NCBI RefSeq assembly: GCF_010500955.1 | Contig: NZ_QVMJ01000003.1 | Coordinates: 35,890 to 99,889, forward strand | DNA length: 64,000 bases | Direction of reading: 5' to 3' | Source: Bacteroides sp. 519 | GTDB taxonomy: Bacteria; Bacteroidota; Bacteroidia; Bacteroidales; Bacteroidaceae | Shown here: one piece after another, positions 32,646-41,869 of the stretch | How the letters are laid out: each line of letters starts with the position of its first letter | Position numbering within the stretch: the first letter of the stretch is position 1 | Position numbers and translations under genes: made by a program | The notes under the pieces: generated by a model | The model's input: only the letters and a program-made list of their open reading frames with translations | What the model was told of the DNA's origin: nothing | Database searches by the model: none

Positions 32646-34916
32646 CTAATTGATATCTTTTTCTTTACCCGAATTAACAAACAATATATCGCCAATACCA
32701 TCGAAGGCAGTAAAGAAATCAATGCCATCATGTTTAATATGATGTTCATTAAACCCAATGATAGTAAGTCCGGCATTAGGCGACCATTTACATATTGTTT
32801 GACTGATGGTTTCGCCTTCGGGAATAATAATGATTTCAATATTGGCCAATGTAATAGGCAGGCGTCCGTCGGCAATTTTCCGGGCTAAATCTTCTTTAAG
32901 TGTACCTAGCTCGGTTTTAACACTGGGAATAAATATTTTAATCTGTCCTTTTTTCCAATCGGGGTGTGCCATAATTATGTATCCTAAAAGAATCATGAAA
33001 TTTGTATTCTTTTCGTCTCCCTCGCGTATCCACACATGCAGTCCGTTGTTGGGATGTATAAAATGTTCCGATCCGGAAAAAATGCAAATATCAAAATCAC
33101 CGGCACGTACCAGGTTTACATTTTCCAGAATACGGTTCAGCTCGTTGGATGACCGTTTATCGTATTCAAACATCACCATATTATTTTCCATTCCCGAAAT
33201 AGAGGGCGACTGAATAACCTGTGCAATGGCCGAAGTATAAGACGGAGAAATCATTGTATCAATATATAAGCTCCCTTTGGCTTCTTTTTGAGTTGTGATG
33301 AGTTTTTCCAAATCTTTTTGGGCTTCAATATGCGTTTGCTTACTGTAATATCCCTCAATTAAATGGAAATAAGTACCAAACCCATGCTGATAGCTAATCC
33401 ATCTCATCATTTGTAATACCTTATCTCTTTTAAAAGAATTAGTAGAAATACAGATAGCTGCCGGGCGCCATTCCTCATCTCCCATCCCTGCCTGATGTTT
33501 CTGCATGTAAATCTGCAAATGACGATTCAACTGGAAAAGCGCTCCCTTGAATATATTAACAATTCCTTTCTGGTCTTTGTTGGTATGTTCAACAAATAAA
33601 TAAATCAAAATAATTACAATATAAGCCAGAATGGTGTATAGCGGGTTAATCATAAACATTACCCATACCGAAAGTAAAAAGCCGGCAAGCGAAATAAACC
33701 ATTTACTTTTAAAACGTGGACGGTACGAAGGTGGAGATCCAAAATGATTGAGAAACGAGCTCAAACACAATGTGCCATATGTTATAAGAAAAAACATGGT
33801 TATAATTTCGGCTACTGTATTTACATCTCCCAGGATAATAAATATCAGTGCTATAATAAATGAAAGCAGCGAAGCATTGATAGGCTCGCGTGTAGGACCT
33901 TTTCCTCTGGCAAAAAACTGGTTGATTCGTTTAAACGGAAAAGTACCGTCGGCAGCAATGGCTTGCAAAGTACGTGGAGCAACCATCATGGCCCCTATGG
34001 CAGACGAAGATGTGCAGGCAGCCAATCCGATGGGAATAACCACTACACCAAACAAAGCAATTCGCGACATGATAAGCTGATCGGCTATTAGTTCTTCGGC
34101 CGAAGCAGAGGTACATAGTTTCCATACAACTATAACATATACTACCAACCCGGTTATGGTAGCCATCATGGTACCCATGGGAATAGCTTTACTGGGGTTT
34201 TTCAGATCTCCACTTAAACCTACACCTGCCGTCATTCCTGTAAATGCAGGAAAACAGATGGCAAATATGATAAAGAAATCTTTCATATTGTGTATCCCGA
34301 AGTTCGACTTGAATCCGCTTAATGCAGCATCTGTTTCGGCAACTACAGCAGTAGCATCAATGGTAGGAGTAATTGGTTTTCCCAGAAAAAAGAAAAGTAA
34401 GGCTATAAAAAGTAGTGCGTTTACAATATACAAAAGCTTAACTCCCGATCCGGTTCCCTTTTTTAGAATAATGTAAGCCAGAACAAGGAAAGTGGGTACA
34501 CTTATTGCCTGCCGGGGTAGTTCAAATCCAAAACGTTCAATTAACCATGCAAAAAGTGGTTGAAAGGATTCGGCAAAGGCAATGGTATAAAAAGCAATAC
34601 TAATGGTTTGTGACAGGAAAAGGGTAATACCAATGGTAGAACCCAATTTCAATCCAAAGGAGCGAGATATAATAAAGTACTCTCCACCCCCTTCAACCCG
34701 TGTGTTTGTTGCAAGTTCGGAGATTGCCAGTGCAGTAGGAATGGTTATCAGGTGGCCAAGTAATATAATTATTATCGTTCCCCAAAAACCAAGTGTTCCA
34801 CTGGCATATCCCAGGCGGAGGAATAATATAGCCCCAAGAATGGATGATATTGCAGTGAAGTATACAGCAGCTGTTCCAAAGCCGCTTTTGTTATTTGTTG
34901 CCTTATTATCTTTCAT
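32646..34916 (-). CDS. Cation-chloride-cotransporter-like APC permease (SLC12 type)
   Basis: An inner-membrane transporter of 756 aa. The N-terminal 430 residues contain about 12 hydrophobic segments of the APC fold, starting FGTAAVYFTAISSILGAILF, with the conserved EGGGEYFIISRSFG. The C-terminal 300 residues are cytoplasmic and rich in alpha/beta segments, like the regulatory domain of SLC12 Na-K-Cl cotransporters. Bacterial members transport ions or amino acids; the substrate cannot be assigned. It is monocistronic, between the convergent ECF gene and an inverted repeat upstream. Confidence 0.82.
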   Translation of the reverse strand: MKDNKATNNKSGFGTAAVYFTAISSILGAILFLRLGYASGTLGFWGTIIIILLGHLITIPTALAISELATNTRVEGGGEYFIISRSFGLKLGSTIGITLFLSQTISIAFYTIAFAESFQPLFAWLIERFGFELPRQAISVPTFLVLAYIILKKGTGSGVKLLYIVNALLFIALLFFFLGKPITPTIDATAVVAETDAALSGFKSNFGIHNMKDFFIIFAICFPAFTGMTAGVGLSGDLKNPSKAIPMGTMMATITGLVVYVIVVWKLCTSASAEELIADQLIMSRIALFGVVVIPIGLAACTSSSAIGAMMVAPRTLQAIAADGTFPFKRINQFFARGKGPTREPINASLLSFIIALIFIILGDVNTVAEIITMFFLITYGTLCLSSFLNHFGSPPSYRPRFKSKWFISLAGFLLSVWVMFMINPLYTILAYIVIILIYLFVEHTNKDQKGIVNIFKGALFQLNRHLQIYMQKHQAGMGDEEWRPAAICISTNSFKRDKVLQMMRWISYQHGFGTYFHLIEGYYSKQTHIEAQKDLEKLITTQKEAKGSLYIDTMISPSYTSAIAQVIQSPSISGMENNMVMFEYDKRSSNELNRILENVNLVRAGDFDICIFSGSEHFIHPNNGLHVWIREGDEKNTNFMILLGYIIMAHPDWKKGQIKIFIPSVKTELGTLKEDLARKIADGRLPITLANIEIIIIPEGETISQTICKWSPNAGLTIIGFNEHHIKHDGIDFFTAFDGIGDILFVNSGKEKDIN

Positions 34917-34965
34917 GAGGCTAATGTAAGCATTATTTTTTATTTAAAAAAGGAGATATATTTTG

Positions 34966-35041
34966 AAACGCAGATTTACGCGGATTTACGCAGATTAATC
35001 TTTCATACATAATCTGTGTAAATCCGCGTTAATCTGCGTTT
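34966..35041. repeat. 32-bp inverted repeat of acgcagattt units
   Basis: Arms 34966-34997 and 35010-35041 are complementary at 30 of 32 positions, with a 12-base loop. The arm is three tandem 10-mers (acgcagattt, acgcggattt, acgcagatta). It sits between the permease start and the stop of the next minus-strand gene, where it could form a strong hairpin. Confidence 0.9.
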
Positions 35042-35070
35042 TAGTTTATAACTTCTTTAATTCCAGAAGT

Positions 35071-35490
35071 TTATTGCTTGTAGTACATTCCTTTTTGGAT
35101 CATTTCCTTAACTATGGTGGTAATGTAGTTAACAGCTATACCCGGATAGTCGGTTCCAGTCTTTTTGTTGGTTAGTTTACCTGTTCTATCAATATAAGAT
35201 CCATTTTGATAATACAGGTTATCTTCCCTGATTAGCTTGATATATTGACCCACATATTGACGAACTTGTTTTTTAGTTCTTCCCTCGAATTTAGCTTCAT
35301 TCAACCAATCATCAAGGTTGTATTCCAGAGTCTTCAAAAGAGCATCCTTGTATAAAGGATAATCTCCCCAATTAAAGGTGTTGTTTTCCTTCTGAATTTT
35401 TTCTTGTCTTGTAACATTTGTTGCATTTACCTCAATATTAATTGCAACATAGCATAAAATGAATGCTGAAAGTAAAATAATTCTCTTCAT
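35071..35490 (-). CDS. Small exported protein of unknown function
   Basis: A 139-aa protein with a signal peptide (MKRIILLSAFILCYVAI, cleavage near VNA/T at residue 23). The start at 35490 is preferred over an upstream Met at 35535 because it begins the signal sequence. The mature part is polar, with DYPLYKDALLKTLEYNLDDW and a basic stretch GRTKKQVRQYVGQYIKLI. It has no cysteine and no motif I recognise. It stands alone between repeats. Confidence 0.6.
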   Translation of the reverse strand: MKRIILLSAFILCYVAINIEVNATNVTRQEKIQKENNTFNWGDYPLYKDALLKTLEYNLDDWLNEAKFEGRTKKQVRQYVGQYIKLIREDNLYYQNGSYIDRTGKLTNKKTGTDYPGIAVNYITTIVKEMIQKGMYYKQ

Positions 35491-35815
35491 AACGTTTTGG
35501 TTAAAAAAATGGTGACTTAAATAGATACAACTCAATTAATGTTCATTAATTATTAAAAATTTCTCTCTCGTTTTATTCACAGAACAAGATATGAGTATTA
35601 TGGCACCAGTATATTTAGATGTCCTAATCATAGTATATTACTGCTGTTGTTGACATTATATTGACATTATATTGAGGAATTGTATATGCCAATTTAAAAC
35701 AGCCAGCAGTCTTTTATGTACTTTTTTATGATATTTATCACTGTATTTTTGACAAAGATAGGAAAACTATTCATAAAGTAAAGTATATCAGGCTGTTTTT
35801 TGCTCTAAAGTAGCC
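35491..35815. other. Gene-free AT-rich stretch
   Basis: No coding frame is supported. It holds a short tandem duplication ttgacattata (two copies near 35652-35674). It also has back-to-back promoter-like boxes TATTTTTG on the plus strand (35744-35751) and TATCTTTG on the minus strand (35760-35753). The plus-strand box may be the relic promoter of the gene fragment that follows. Confidence 0.4.
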
Positions 35816-35983
35816 ATGGTGCTGATGCTGTTTAAATTAAACGGATCGGCTACCGAAGCACTAGCACAGATTGACGAAAAAGGATACCTCATTCCTTATA
35901 CTGCCGATGGACGTGAATTAGTTAAGGTGGGGGTTAATTTTGATCATGAACAACGTAATCTGGGAGAGTGGAAAACAAACTAA
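35816..35983 (+). pseudogene. C-terminal remnant of a PD-(D/E)XK-associated AAA-ATPase
   Basis: An open frame of 55 codons encodes [38 protein letters not shown] and an end EWKTN. This matches the C-terminal nuclease-like domain of the family truncated at 21093-22259, which normally reads '...EFKL-G-A-EAL-QI--KGYLIPY'. The acidic residue before FKL is lost (MLFKL instead of E-F-K-L). It is therefore a decayed 3' fragment, either of the same ancestral gene or of a paralogue. Confidence 0.8.
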
Positions 35984-36128
35984 TTATTTCTTAATGAGGT
36001 TAAAAATCTTTTCAACAAGCGGCTGCCTGTTTAATTATTTCACAACATCCAAAAGCAACTAATTTGAAAAATTTTTCCACCCCACCCCTTCCATACGTTC
36101 CACAGAGGCGCTTTTATTGCTCATTTTC

Positions 36129-36233
36129 AAAATGCCGCATTTTGTAGTTACGAAATGCTGCATTTCATTCAATCAAAATGCTGCATTTTGAAAGTGTGAA
36201 ATGCTGCATTTTGAAACAACGTTTTGCAGCATA
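36129..36233. repeat. Array of five aaatgcNgcattt palindromes, pitch 23 bp
   Basis: Palindromes aaaatgccgcatttt, gaaatgctgcatttc, aaaatgctgcatttt and gaaatgctgcatttt, and a decayed ttttgcagcat, are centred at 36136, 36159, 36182, 36205 and 36228, exactly 23 bp apart. Spacers are short and unrelated. It sits between the gene fragment and the 3' end of the lipoprotein gene. Confidence 0.88.
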
Positions 36234-36279
36234 AAAAACAGTAATGATTTGCGAATGGATAAAAACAGACATAGGCAAA

Positions 36280-36951
36280 TTATGGTTCAACCACAACTAT
36301 TCCTTTTTCTTTCCAATATACTTTGTTTATATAGTTAACTTCGATTTCATCACCTTCGATTCCATCAACTTCAATTTGATAATAACTTTTTGTTTGCTTT
36401 GTTATATCAAAAAGACAAACGAAACCATCCCCACAATTATGACCTACAACTATAAATATGTCATCCGACTTCCAGAACACATCTTCTGCGCGTTCTGAAC
36501 TGCCTAACCACAAAACCATCTTTTTGATTTTTTTCTCACAATCTACAAGAGATACTTCTTGGCAATCGTCCCAGCCTAAAAACACAAATTCCTCGTCTTC
36601 GTTTACGTCATAACCTCCAAACAGTCCTAAATCTACGTACCGTTGCTTGTTAGGCGAATAATCCACATCGATCCATCGGTCGGCATCTCCATCATCGAAA
36701 TCGCGGGGATATATATCTTTTGGATCCAGTGGACAATCCAAGCATATTGTATCAACACTTATGAGTTTTGCTTGTGTAAAATCAATGTTATTAAAGTCTG
36801 TCCATTTTTTAATAACAGGTGCAATTTTTGCAATTTCTTCTGCTGAAACAATAGGACAAGAATAGGTTGTTTGCTGATTTGTGGAATTGGGTTTCGGTTT
36901 GCAACCACTCACAAACAATGCAAAAAGGCTTAAGATGATTAGTGTCTTCAT
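36280..36951 (-). CDS. Lipoprotein of unknown function
   Basis: A 223-aa predicted lipoprotein (lipobox FVSGC at residues 13-17). The mature part is acidic, with several Cys (TICLDCPLDPKD, DDCQEVSLVDCEKK, HNCGDGFVCLFD) and many Asp/Glu pairs. It has no domain I recognise. The last third looks like beta strands (FIVVGHNCGDGFVCLFDITK). It lies 18 bases after the argF' stop and may be co-transcribed with it. Confidence 0.65.
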   Translation of the reverse strand: MKTLIILSLFALFVSGCKPKPNSTNQQTTYSCPIVSAEEIAKIAPVIKKWTDFNNIDFTQAKLISVDTICLDCPLDPKDIYPRDFDDGDADRWIDVDYSPNKQRYVDLGLFGGYDVNEDEEFVFLGWDDCQEVSLVDCEKKIKKMVLWLGSSERAEDVFWKSDDIFIVVGHNCGDGFVCLFDITKQTKSYYQIEVDGIEGDEIEVNYINKVYWKEKGIVVVEP

Positions 36952-36969
36952 TTTATTAATTACAAATTC

Positions 36970-37926
36970 TTACTTCAACCCTTCCAGCATTCTTTTCAGA
37001 ACCACCGTTGCCGATATTTCGCGATTTGCTGCTTCGGGAATAACAATAGATTGCGGACCTTCAATAACATCATCAGTAACAATCATATTACGACGTACTG
37101 GAAGGCAATGCATGAAATAAGCATTGTTAGTAACTGCCATCTGACGATCACTTACTGTCCACGAGCGATCCCGACTTAATATCTGACCATAATTATCACC
37201 TGTATATGCCGACCAGTTTTTGGCATAGATAAAGTCTGCTCCTTCGAAGGCTTTCATCTGATCGTATTCTACCCTGGCATTGCCAACAAACGAAGGATCA
37301 AGTTCGTAACCTTCGGGATGTGTTATTACAAAATCATAATCGGTGGCATTCATCCACTCGGCAAACGAGTTGGGAACAGCCTGTGGCAATGGTTTAGGAT
37401 GAGGGGCCCAAGTTAAAACAACTTTAGGACGAGCGGTTTTCTTGTATTCCTCGATGGTTATTAAATCGGCAAAGCTTTGTAACGGATGACGGGTTGCTGC
37501 CTCCATAGAGAATACCGGACGACCAGATAATTCAATGAACTGATTGATAACTGTTTCGTTATAATCATATTCGCGACTCTCGAAGCGGGCAAAAGAACGA
37601 ACACCAATGATATCGCAATAGGATCCCATTACAGGAATGGCTTCCAGAATGTGCTCGGGTTTATCACCATCCATAATAACACCACGCTCTGTTTCAAGAC
37701 TCCATGCTCCCTGGTTGATATCAAGAACAATTACGTTCATGCCAAGGTTGGTAGCTGCTTTTTGAGTACTTAAACGGGTACGAAGACTTGAGTTGAAGAA
37801 TATCATCATAAGAGTTTTATTTCTTCCCAACTCAACATATTTAAAACGATCCTTTTTAATCTCAAATGATTCGGCAAGGGCTTTCTTTAAATCGCCCAAG
37901 TCTTTTACACAAGTAAATTTCTTCAT
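36970..37926 (-). CDS. argF': N-succinyl-L-ornithine carbamoyltransferase (ArgF')
   Basis: Transfers the carbamoyl group to N-succinylornithine in the Bacteroides variant of arginine synthesis. The protein (318 aa) has the phosphate-binding SSLRTRLS in place of the STRTR of ordinary OTCs, plus GVRSFARF, HPLQSFADL and HCLPVRRN. Residue 90 is Pro (DGDKP); Pro at this position distinguishes the B. fragilis succinylornithine enzyme from the acetylornithine enzyme of Xanthomonas, which has Glu. It lies downstream of proB and proA, from which it is separated by a 130-base inverted repeat. Confidence 0.92.
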   Translation of the reverse strand: MKKFTCVKDLGDLKKALAESFEIKKDRFKYVELGRNKTLMMIFFNSSLRTRLSTQKAATNLGMNVIVLDINQGAWSLETERGVIMDGDKPEHILEAIPVMGSYCDIIGVRSFARFESREYDYNETVINQFIELSGRPVFSMEAATRHPLQSFADLITIEEYKKTARPKVVLTWAPHPKPLPQAVPNSFAEWMNATDYDFVITHPEGYELDPSFVGNARVEYDQMKAFEGADFIYAKNWSAYTGDNYGQILSRDRSWTVSDRQMAVTNNAYFMHCLPVRRNMIVTDDVIEGPQSIVIPEAANREISATVVLKRMLEGLK

Positions 37927-37930
37927 AATT

Positions 37931-38066
37931 TTTGAGTTTTGAGTTATGAGTAGTGAGTAGTGAGTAGTGAGTTATGAGTTTTGAGTAATGAGTTATGAGT
38001 AGTGAGTTACCATGCGGAATCTTAACTCAAAACTCATTACTCAAAACTCATTACTCACTACTCATT
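37931..38066. repeat. Heptad inverted repeat gagtNNt (loop family A, copy 2)
   Basis: The left arm (37931-38009) consists of tandem heptads gagtNNt (gagtttt, gagttat, gagtagt, gagtaat). The loop is ccatgcggaatc (38010-38021). The right arm (38022-38066) is complementary heptads. The right end includes the proA stop codon at 38058. The loop is a variant of that at 52181. Confidence 0.88.
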
Positions 38067-39311
38067 TCTTGTTTGTCCATTACCTTCAATGATCCATTTA
38101 TAAGATGTTATTTCTTCTAAGGCCATGGGGCCGCGGGCATGAAGTTTTTGAGTACTGATTCCTATTTCTGCCCCCAAGCCAAATTGTGCACCATCTGTAA
38201 AGGCAGTAGATACATTGGTATATACACAGGCAGCATCTACCATGCAGGTAAACAATGCTGCGTTCTCTTTGTTTTCTGTCACAATACATTCACTGTGCTT
38301 GGAACTGTATTCTTCAATATGTCCTAATGCGTGCTGAATATCAGGAACGGTCTTTACAGACATAGTATAGGATAAGAACTCTGTTCCAAAGCTATCGGGA
38401 GTTGCAGGTTTTAGAAGTTCGGCCGGATAATTTCCATTCAATGCTGTATATGATTGTGTATCGGCATAAATCACCACATTGCTATCAATGAGTTTACTGC
38501 AAAGTGCAGGCAAATCATTCAAACGAGATTCATGAATAATTGCACAATCTAATGCATTACAAACACTTACACGGCGTGTCTTGGCATTATTAATAATGGC
38601 GGCTCCTTTGGTAACGTCTCCAAATTCATCGAAATAGGTATGGCATATTCCGGCTCCGGTTTCGATAACAGGAATGGCTGCGTTTTGTCTGACGAAATTA
38701 ATAAGGTTACTGCTACCACGTGGAATAATTAAATCTACATAGCCTGTAGCATTCAATAAGGCATGGGTTGCTTCGCGGTCGGAAGGTAACAGAACAGCTA
38801 AATTGGGGTCTAAACCAAATTCCTCGAGTACCGAATGGATAACGGTGATTATTGCCGTATTCGATTCATGCGCATCTGTTCCTCCTTTCAATATACAAGC
38901 ACTACCGCTTTTGAAGCATAACGAAAACACATCAAAAGTTACGTTTGGCCGAGCTTCATATATAATTCCGATAACCCCGAAAGGCACACTTATCTTCTTT
39001 AACTTCATACCATTGGGACGTACTGTTTCTTTTAATACTTTCCCTGATGGAGAAGGAAGAGTTGCCACATTGCGTATGTCATCGGCAATACCTTTCAGGC
39101 GATCGTCGGTAAGCATTAAACGGTCGTATTTCGGATCGTTTTTGTCCATTCTATCCAAATCTGCCCGATTGGCTTTCAGTATAGCCGGAGTTTCTGCCAA
39201 TAATCTATCGGCAAGCGTTACTAAAATAGAATTAATCTGGTTGTCGGGCAGTGTTAAGAGCTGGCGACTAGCCTGGCGAACTGATTTAAAGATCTGAGTT
39301 AATTGGTTCAT
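38058..39311 (-). CDS. proA: Gamma-glutamyl phosphate reductase
   Basis: Second enzyme of proline synthesis, reducing gamma-glutamyl phosphate to the semialdehyde with NADPH. The 417-aa length is normal. Typical segments are [40 protein letters not shown] and the active-site Cys in [12 protein letters not shown]. It follows proB by 5 bases. The stop codon lies inside the heptad repeat downstream. Confidence 0.96.
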   Translation of the reverse strand: MNQLTQIFKSVRQASRQLLTLPDNQINSILVTLADRLLAETPAILKANRADLDRMDKNDPKYDRLMLTDDRLKGIADDIRNVATLPSPSGKVLKETVRPNGMKLKKISVPFGVIGIIYEARPNVTFDVFSLCFKSGSACILKGGTDAHESNTAIITVIHSVLEEFGLDPNLAVLLPSDREATHALLNATGYVDLIIPRGSSNLINFVRQNAAIPVIETGAGICHTYFDEFGDVTKGAAIINNAKTRRVSVCNALDCAIIHESRLNDLPALCSKLIDSNVVIYADTQSYTALNGNYPAELLKPATPDSFGTEFLSYTMSVKTVPDIQHALGHIEEYSSKHSECIVTENKENAALFTCMVDAACVYTNVSTAFTDGAQFGLGAEIGISTQKLHARGPMALEEITSYKWIIEGNGQTRNE

Positions 39312-39316
39312 ATTCG

Positions 39317-40402
39317 TTATTCTAAACAGAGGTAATCGTAATGTACTATGGGCTTTTTGCCATGCTTCCCTATCAAAGAAATTGCCTGAGCAGATGTGTA
39401 ACCACTACGCCCTACCCCAAGTTTGTTACCTTTGTAGTCTATTATCCGCACAATATCGTCTTTCTCAAACTCGCCTTCAATGCGTGTAACTCCTACCGGT
39501 AGTATGCTTACCGCTTTATCCGAATGCAAAACTACTTCGGTTGCTTGTTCATTGATGTGTATTTCGCCCTTTGCAAAACCTTCGCTGTGCGAAATCCATT
39601 TCTTTACACTGGAAGTTGGTTCACTTGCAGGAATAAAACGAGTGCATATTGTATGTTGAGGATTATGCAACAAGTCAACAAGTATATTGTCTTTTTTGCC
39701 ATTGGCAATCATTACTGCTATCCCTTCGTCGGCCACTTTGCGGGCTATGTTGGTTTTGGTTTGCATGCCTCCTCTTCCAAAACTGGAACGCACGCCTTGA
39801 ATGTAAACAGAGATATCCTCTCCTTTCTTTATTTCGGGAATTACTTTAGATTCCGGATCGGAAGGCGGCCCATCATATATGCCATCAATATTGCTGAGGA
39901 TTATTAATGCTTGAACATCCATCATGGCTGCTATAAGGCCTGAGAGTTCATCGTTATCGGTAAACATCAATTCGGTTACCGATATGGTATCGTTTTCGTT
40001 TACAATAGGAATAACTCCGTTTTCTAACATTACACTCATACAGTTGCGTTGATTGAGGTAATGCCTGCGCGATCCGAAATTCTCTTTGGTGGTTAGTACC
40101 TGCCCAACAGTAATACCGTGCTCGCGAAAAAGTTCATAATATCTGTTTATCAGTTTGGCTTGTCCTACAGCCGAGAAGAGTTGTCGCTGGTCTACACTAT
40201 CAAGCTTTTTGGGAGTTTTTATTTCACTACGCCCGGAAGCCACTGCTCCCGATGATATCAGGATAATTTCTACGCCTGTTTTCCAAAGCTCTGCTACCTG
40301 ATCGGTTATAGCCGACATTCTGGTAACATCAAGCGTGCCATCCTTACGAGTTAATACATTACTCCCTATTTTTACTGCAATTCGTGTAAACTGTTGCGCC
40401 AT
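39317..40402 (-). CDS. proB: Glutamate 5-kinase
   Basis: First enzyme of proline synthesis, phosphorylating glutamate. The N-terminal amino-acid-kinase domain has [24 protein letters not shown] and FGRGGMQTK. The C-terminal PUA domain runs from about residue 265 to 361. The start at 40402 ([14 protein letters not shown]) is chosen over an upstream TTG because the -7 promoter box overlaps that longer start. It is the first gene of a proB-proA-argF' operon. Confidence 0.96.
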   Translation of the reverse strand: MAQQFTRIAVKIGSNVLTRKDGTLDVTRMSAITDQVAELWKTGVEIILISSGAVASGRSEIKTPKKLDSVDQRQLFSAVGQAKLINRYYELFREHGITVGQVLTTKENFGSRRHYLNQRNCMSVMLENGVIPIVNENDTISVTELMFTDNDELSGLIAAMMDVQALIILSNIDGIYDGPPSDPESKVIPEIKKGEDISVYIQGVRSSFGRGGMQTKTNIARKVADEGIAVMIANGKKDNILVDLLHNPQHTICTRFIPASEPTSSVKKWISHSEGFAKGEIHINEQATEVVLHSDKAVSILPVGVTRIEGEFEKDDIVRIIDYKGNKLGVGRSGYTSAQAISLIGKHGKKPIVHYDYLCLE

Positions 40403-40423
40403 TTTGGTTACTATTTGAAAGCG

Positions 40424-40454
40424 CAAATATAAGAATAATTACTAATATGCCAAT
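40424..40454 (-). promoter_or_regulatory. Promoter of the proB-proA-argF' operon, overlapping repeat DNA
   Basis: On the minus strand ATTG (40454-40451), 19 bases, then TATATTTG (40431-40424), 22 bases before the proB ATG. The -33 box is itself one of the tandem tgccaatgtg words of the adjacent repeat. Confidence 0.6.
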
Positions 40455-40577
40455 GTGAATAATGTGCCAATGTGCCAATATGCCAATGTGCTAATTGGCT
40501 GCGCACTAATTACTAATTATTTGCATTAACCATATTGGCACATTAACTACATTGGCACATTAGTCATATTGGCACAT
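40445..40577. repeat. Octad inverted repeat aatgtgcc (loop family B, copy 1)
   Basis: The left arm has tandem aatgtgcc-type octads. The right arm has their complements (ggcacatt). The middle segment 40491-40513 (ctaattggctgcgca...) is the reverse complement of 53962-53984 with one mismatch in 23. It lies between the DUF2007 gene stop and the proB promoter. Confidence 0.85.
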
Positions 40578-40580
40578 TAT

Positions 40581-40802
40581 TCAATCCTTGCTTCTACTTC
40601 TAACAACTTCCATTGCCGTTTCGTAGTTTTCTTCATTAACTTGCACAACAACTTCATCGTTGTATGGAGCCATTGTTGCCATTAAACCATCTTTTAGTGA
40701 GGATGGTATTCCATTACTCTCAAGCAAACCCTTTATCAATTCCGCTTCCCATGGCGAACCGGCAAAGACATCTATTAATAATTCTTCATTTCTATTCTTC
40801 AT
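40581..40802 (-). CDS. DUF2007-type small protein
   Basis: A 73-aa cytoplasmic protein matching the DUF2007 'putative signal transducing protein' family (LIDVFAGSPWEAELIKGLLE, then VVVQVNEENYETAMEVV). The fold resembles small ferredoxin-like/PII-like domains; no function is established. A -7 box TATATTTG lies on the minus strand at 40835-40828, 26 bases before the start. Confidence 0.8.
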   Translation of the reverse strand: MKNRNEELLIDVFAGSPWEAELIKGLLESNGIPSSLKDGLMATMAPYNDEVVVQVNEENYETAMEVVRSRSKD

Positions 40803-40896
40803 AATAAACAGTATTATGGGTTTATTACAAATATAACAAAAAATCCGGTTAATGGTTTTATGTTTTGGGTTTTAATAACTTGGGGCTGTAACTAAA

Positions 40897-41736
40897 TCAG
40901 GTTAAATCTATCCGCTGTACTGTTACTGGATAATTCAAGAAAATAGATGCCGATTCACTGAATTTATCTTCGGCCTCTGTTGTATAGAACTGAGCTTTGC
41001 CATTCTTGGTGCATTTCTCGTCCATTTCCGGATGTCGGTAGAGGTAATCTTTCAGGCTGGAAGCTACATATTCGCCTTGTGAGACAATGGTTACTCCATC
41101 AGGTACAAAACGTTTTATTTTATTGAGTAATAACGGATAATGGGTGCAACCTAATATAATTGAATCAATCATCGGGTCCTTAGCCATCAGATTATCCAGG
41201 TTCTTCCGAACAAAATAATCGGCGCCTAAGCCATCGGCTTCATTGTTCTCGACTAATGGAACCCACATCGGACATGCTTCGCCGCTAACCTGAATATCAG
41301 GAAAGAGTTTATGTATTTCCATTGGGTACGAATCAGACTTTATTGTTCCGCTGGTAGCCATAATGCCTACATGCCGGGTTTTTGTTAAGTACCCAATTTG
41401 TTCAACAGTGGGCCGAATAACACCCAGCACACGTCTGTTTGGATCTAATAGGGGAAGATCATTCATCTGGATGGTTCGAAGTGCCTTTGCCGAAGCAGTA
41501 TTACAGGCCAGAATTACCAAATGACATCCCAACTCAAACAGTTTATTTACTGCTTGCAGGGTAAACTCATAAACTATATCGAAAGAGCGGGTACCATACG
41601 GATTACGGGCATTGTCGCCCAGATAGATGTAATCATACTGGGGTAATAGTTCACGTATCTTATCAAAAATTGTAAGTCCGCCATATCCTGAATCGAATAT
41701 GCCTATGGGTGCCGGGGCTTGAGATAGCTTTTTCAT
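40897..41736 (-). CDS. murI: Glutamate racemase
   Basis: Makes D-glutamate for peptidoglycan. The start at 41736 (MKKLSQAPAPIGIFDSGYGG) is the true one; 29 codons of open frame upstream are translated repeat. Catalytic cysteines are in LACNTASA and LGCTHYPLL; other motifs are YLGDNARNPYG and VIRPTVEQIG. The 279-aa length is typical. It is the last gene after uppS-bamA-ompH-ompH, a cell-envelope block conserved in Bacteroides. Confidence 0.95.
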   Translation of the reverse strand: MKKLSQAPAPIGIFDSGYGGLTIFDKIRELLPQYDYIYLGDNARNPYGTRSFDIVYEFTLQAVNKLFELGCHLVILACNTASAKALRTIQMNDLPLLDPNRRVLGVIRPTVEQIGYLTKTRHVGIMATSGTIKSDSYPMEIHKLFPDIQVSGEACPMWVPLVENNEADGLGADYFVRKNLDNLMAKDPMIDSIILGCTHYPLLLNKIKRFVPDGVTIVSQGEYVASSLKDYLYRHPEMDEKCTKNGKAQFYTTEAEDKFSESASIFLNYPVTVQRIDLT

Positions 41737-41738
41737 AA

Positions 41739-41861
41739 GGAGGAGGAGGTAGAGTGAGGTAGAGGAGGTAGAGGAGGTAGAGTAATAAAAAGTGAGATAA
41801 AAGAGACAAACGCCACATGGCACTTTACCTCCTTTACCTCACTTTACATTCTATACCTAAC
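41739..41861. repeat. Inverted repeat of gtagaggag units (loop family A, copy 3)
   Basis: The left arm (41739-41791) repeats aggtagagg. The loop acgccacatggca lies at 41810-41822. The right arm (41823-41861) repeats tttacctcc and tttacctcac. It lies between the ompH stop and the murI start. Confidence 0.75.
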
Positions 41862-41869
41862 TTCTAAAA

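Noticed and set aside
41737..41823. 29-codon N-terminal extension of MurI
   Set aside because: It is translated repeat DNA (Ser/Thr-rich), and the family starts at MKKLSQAPAPIGIFDSG.
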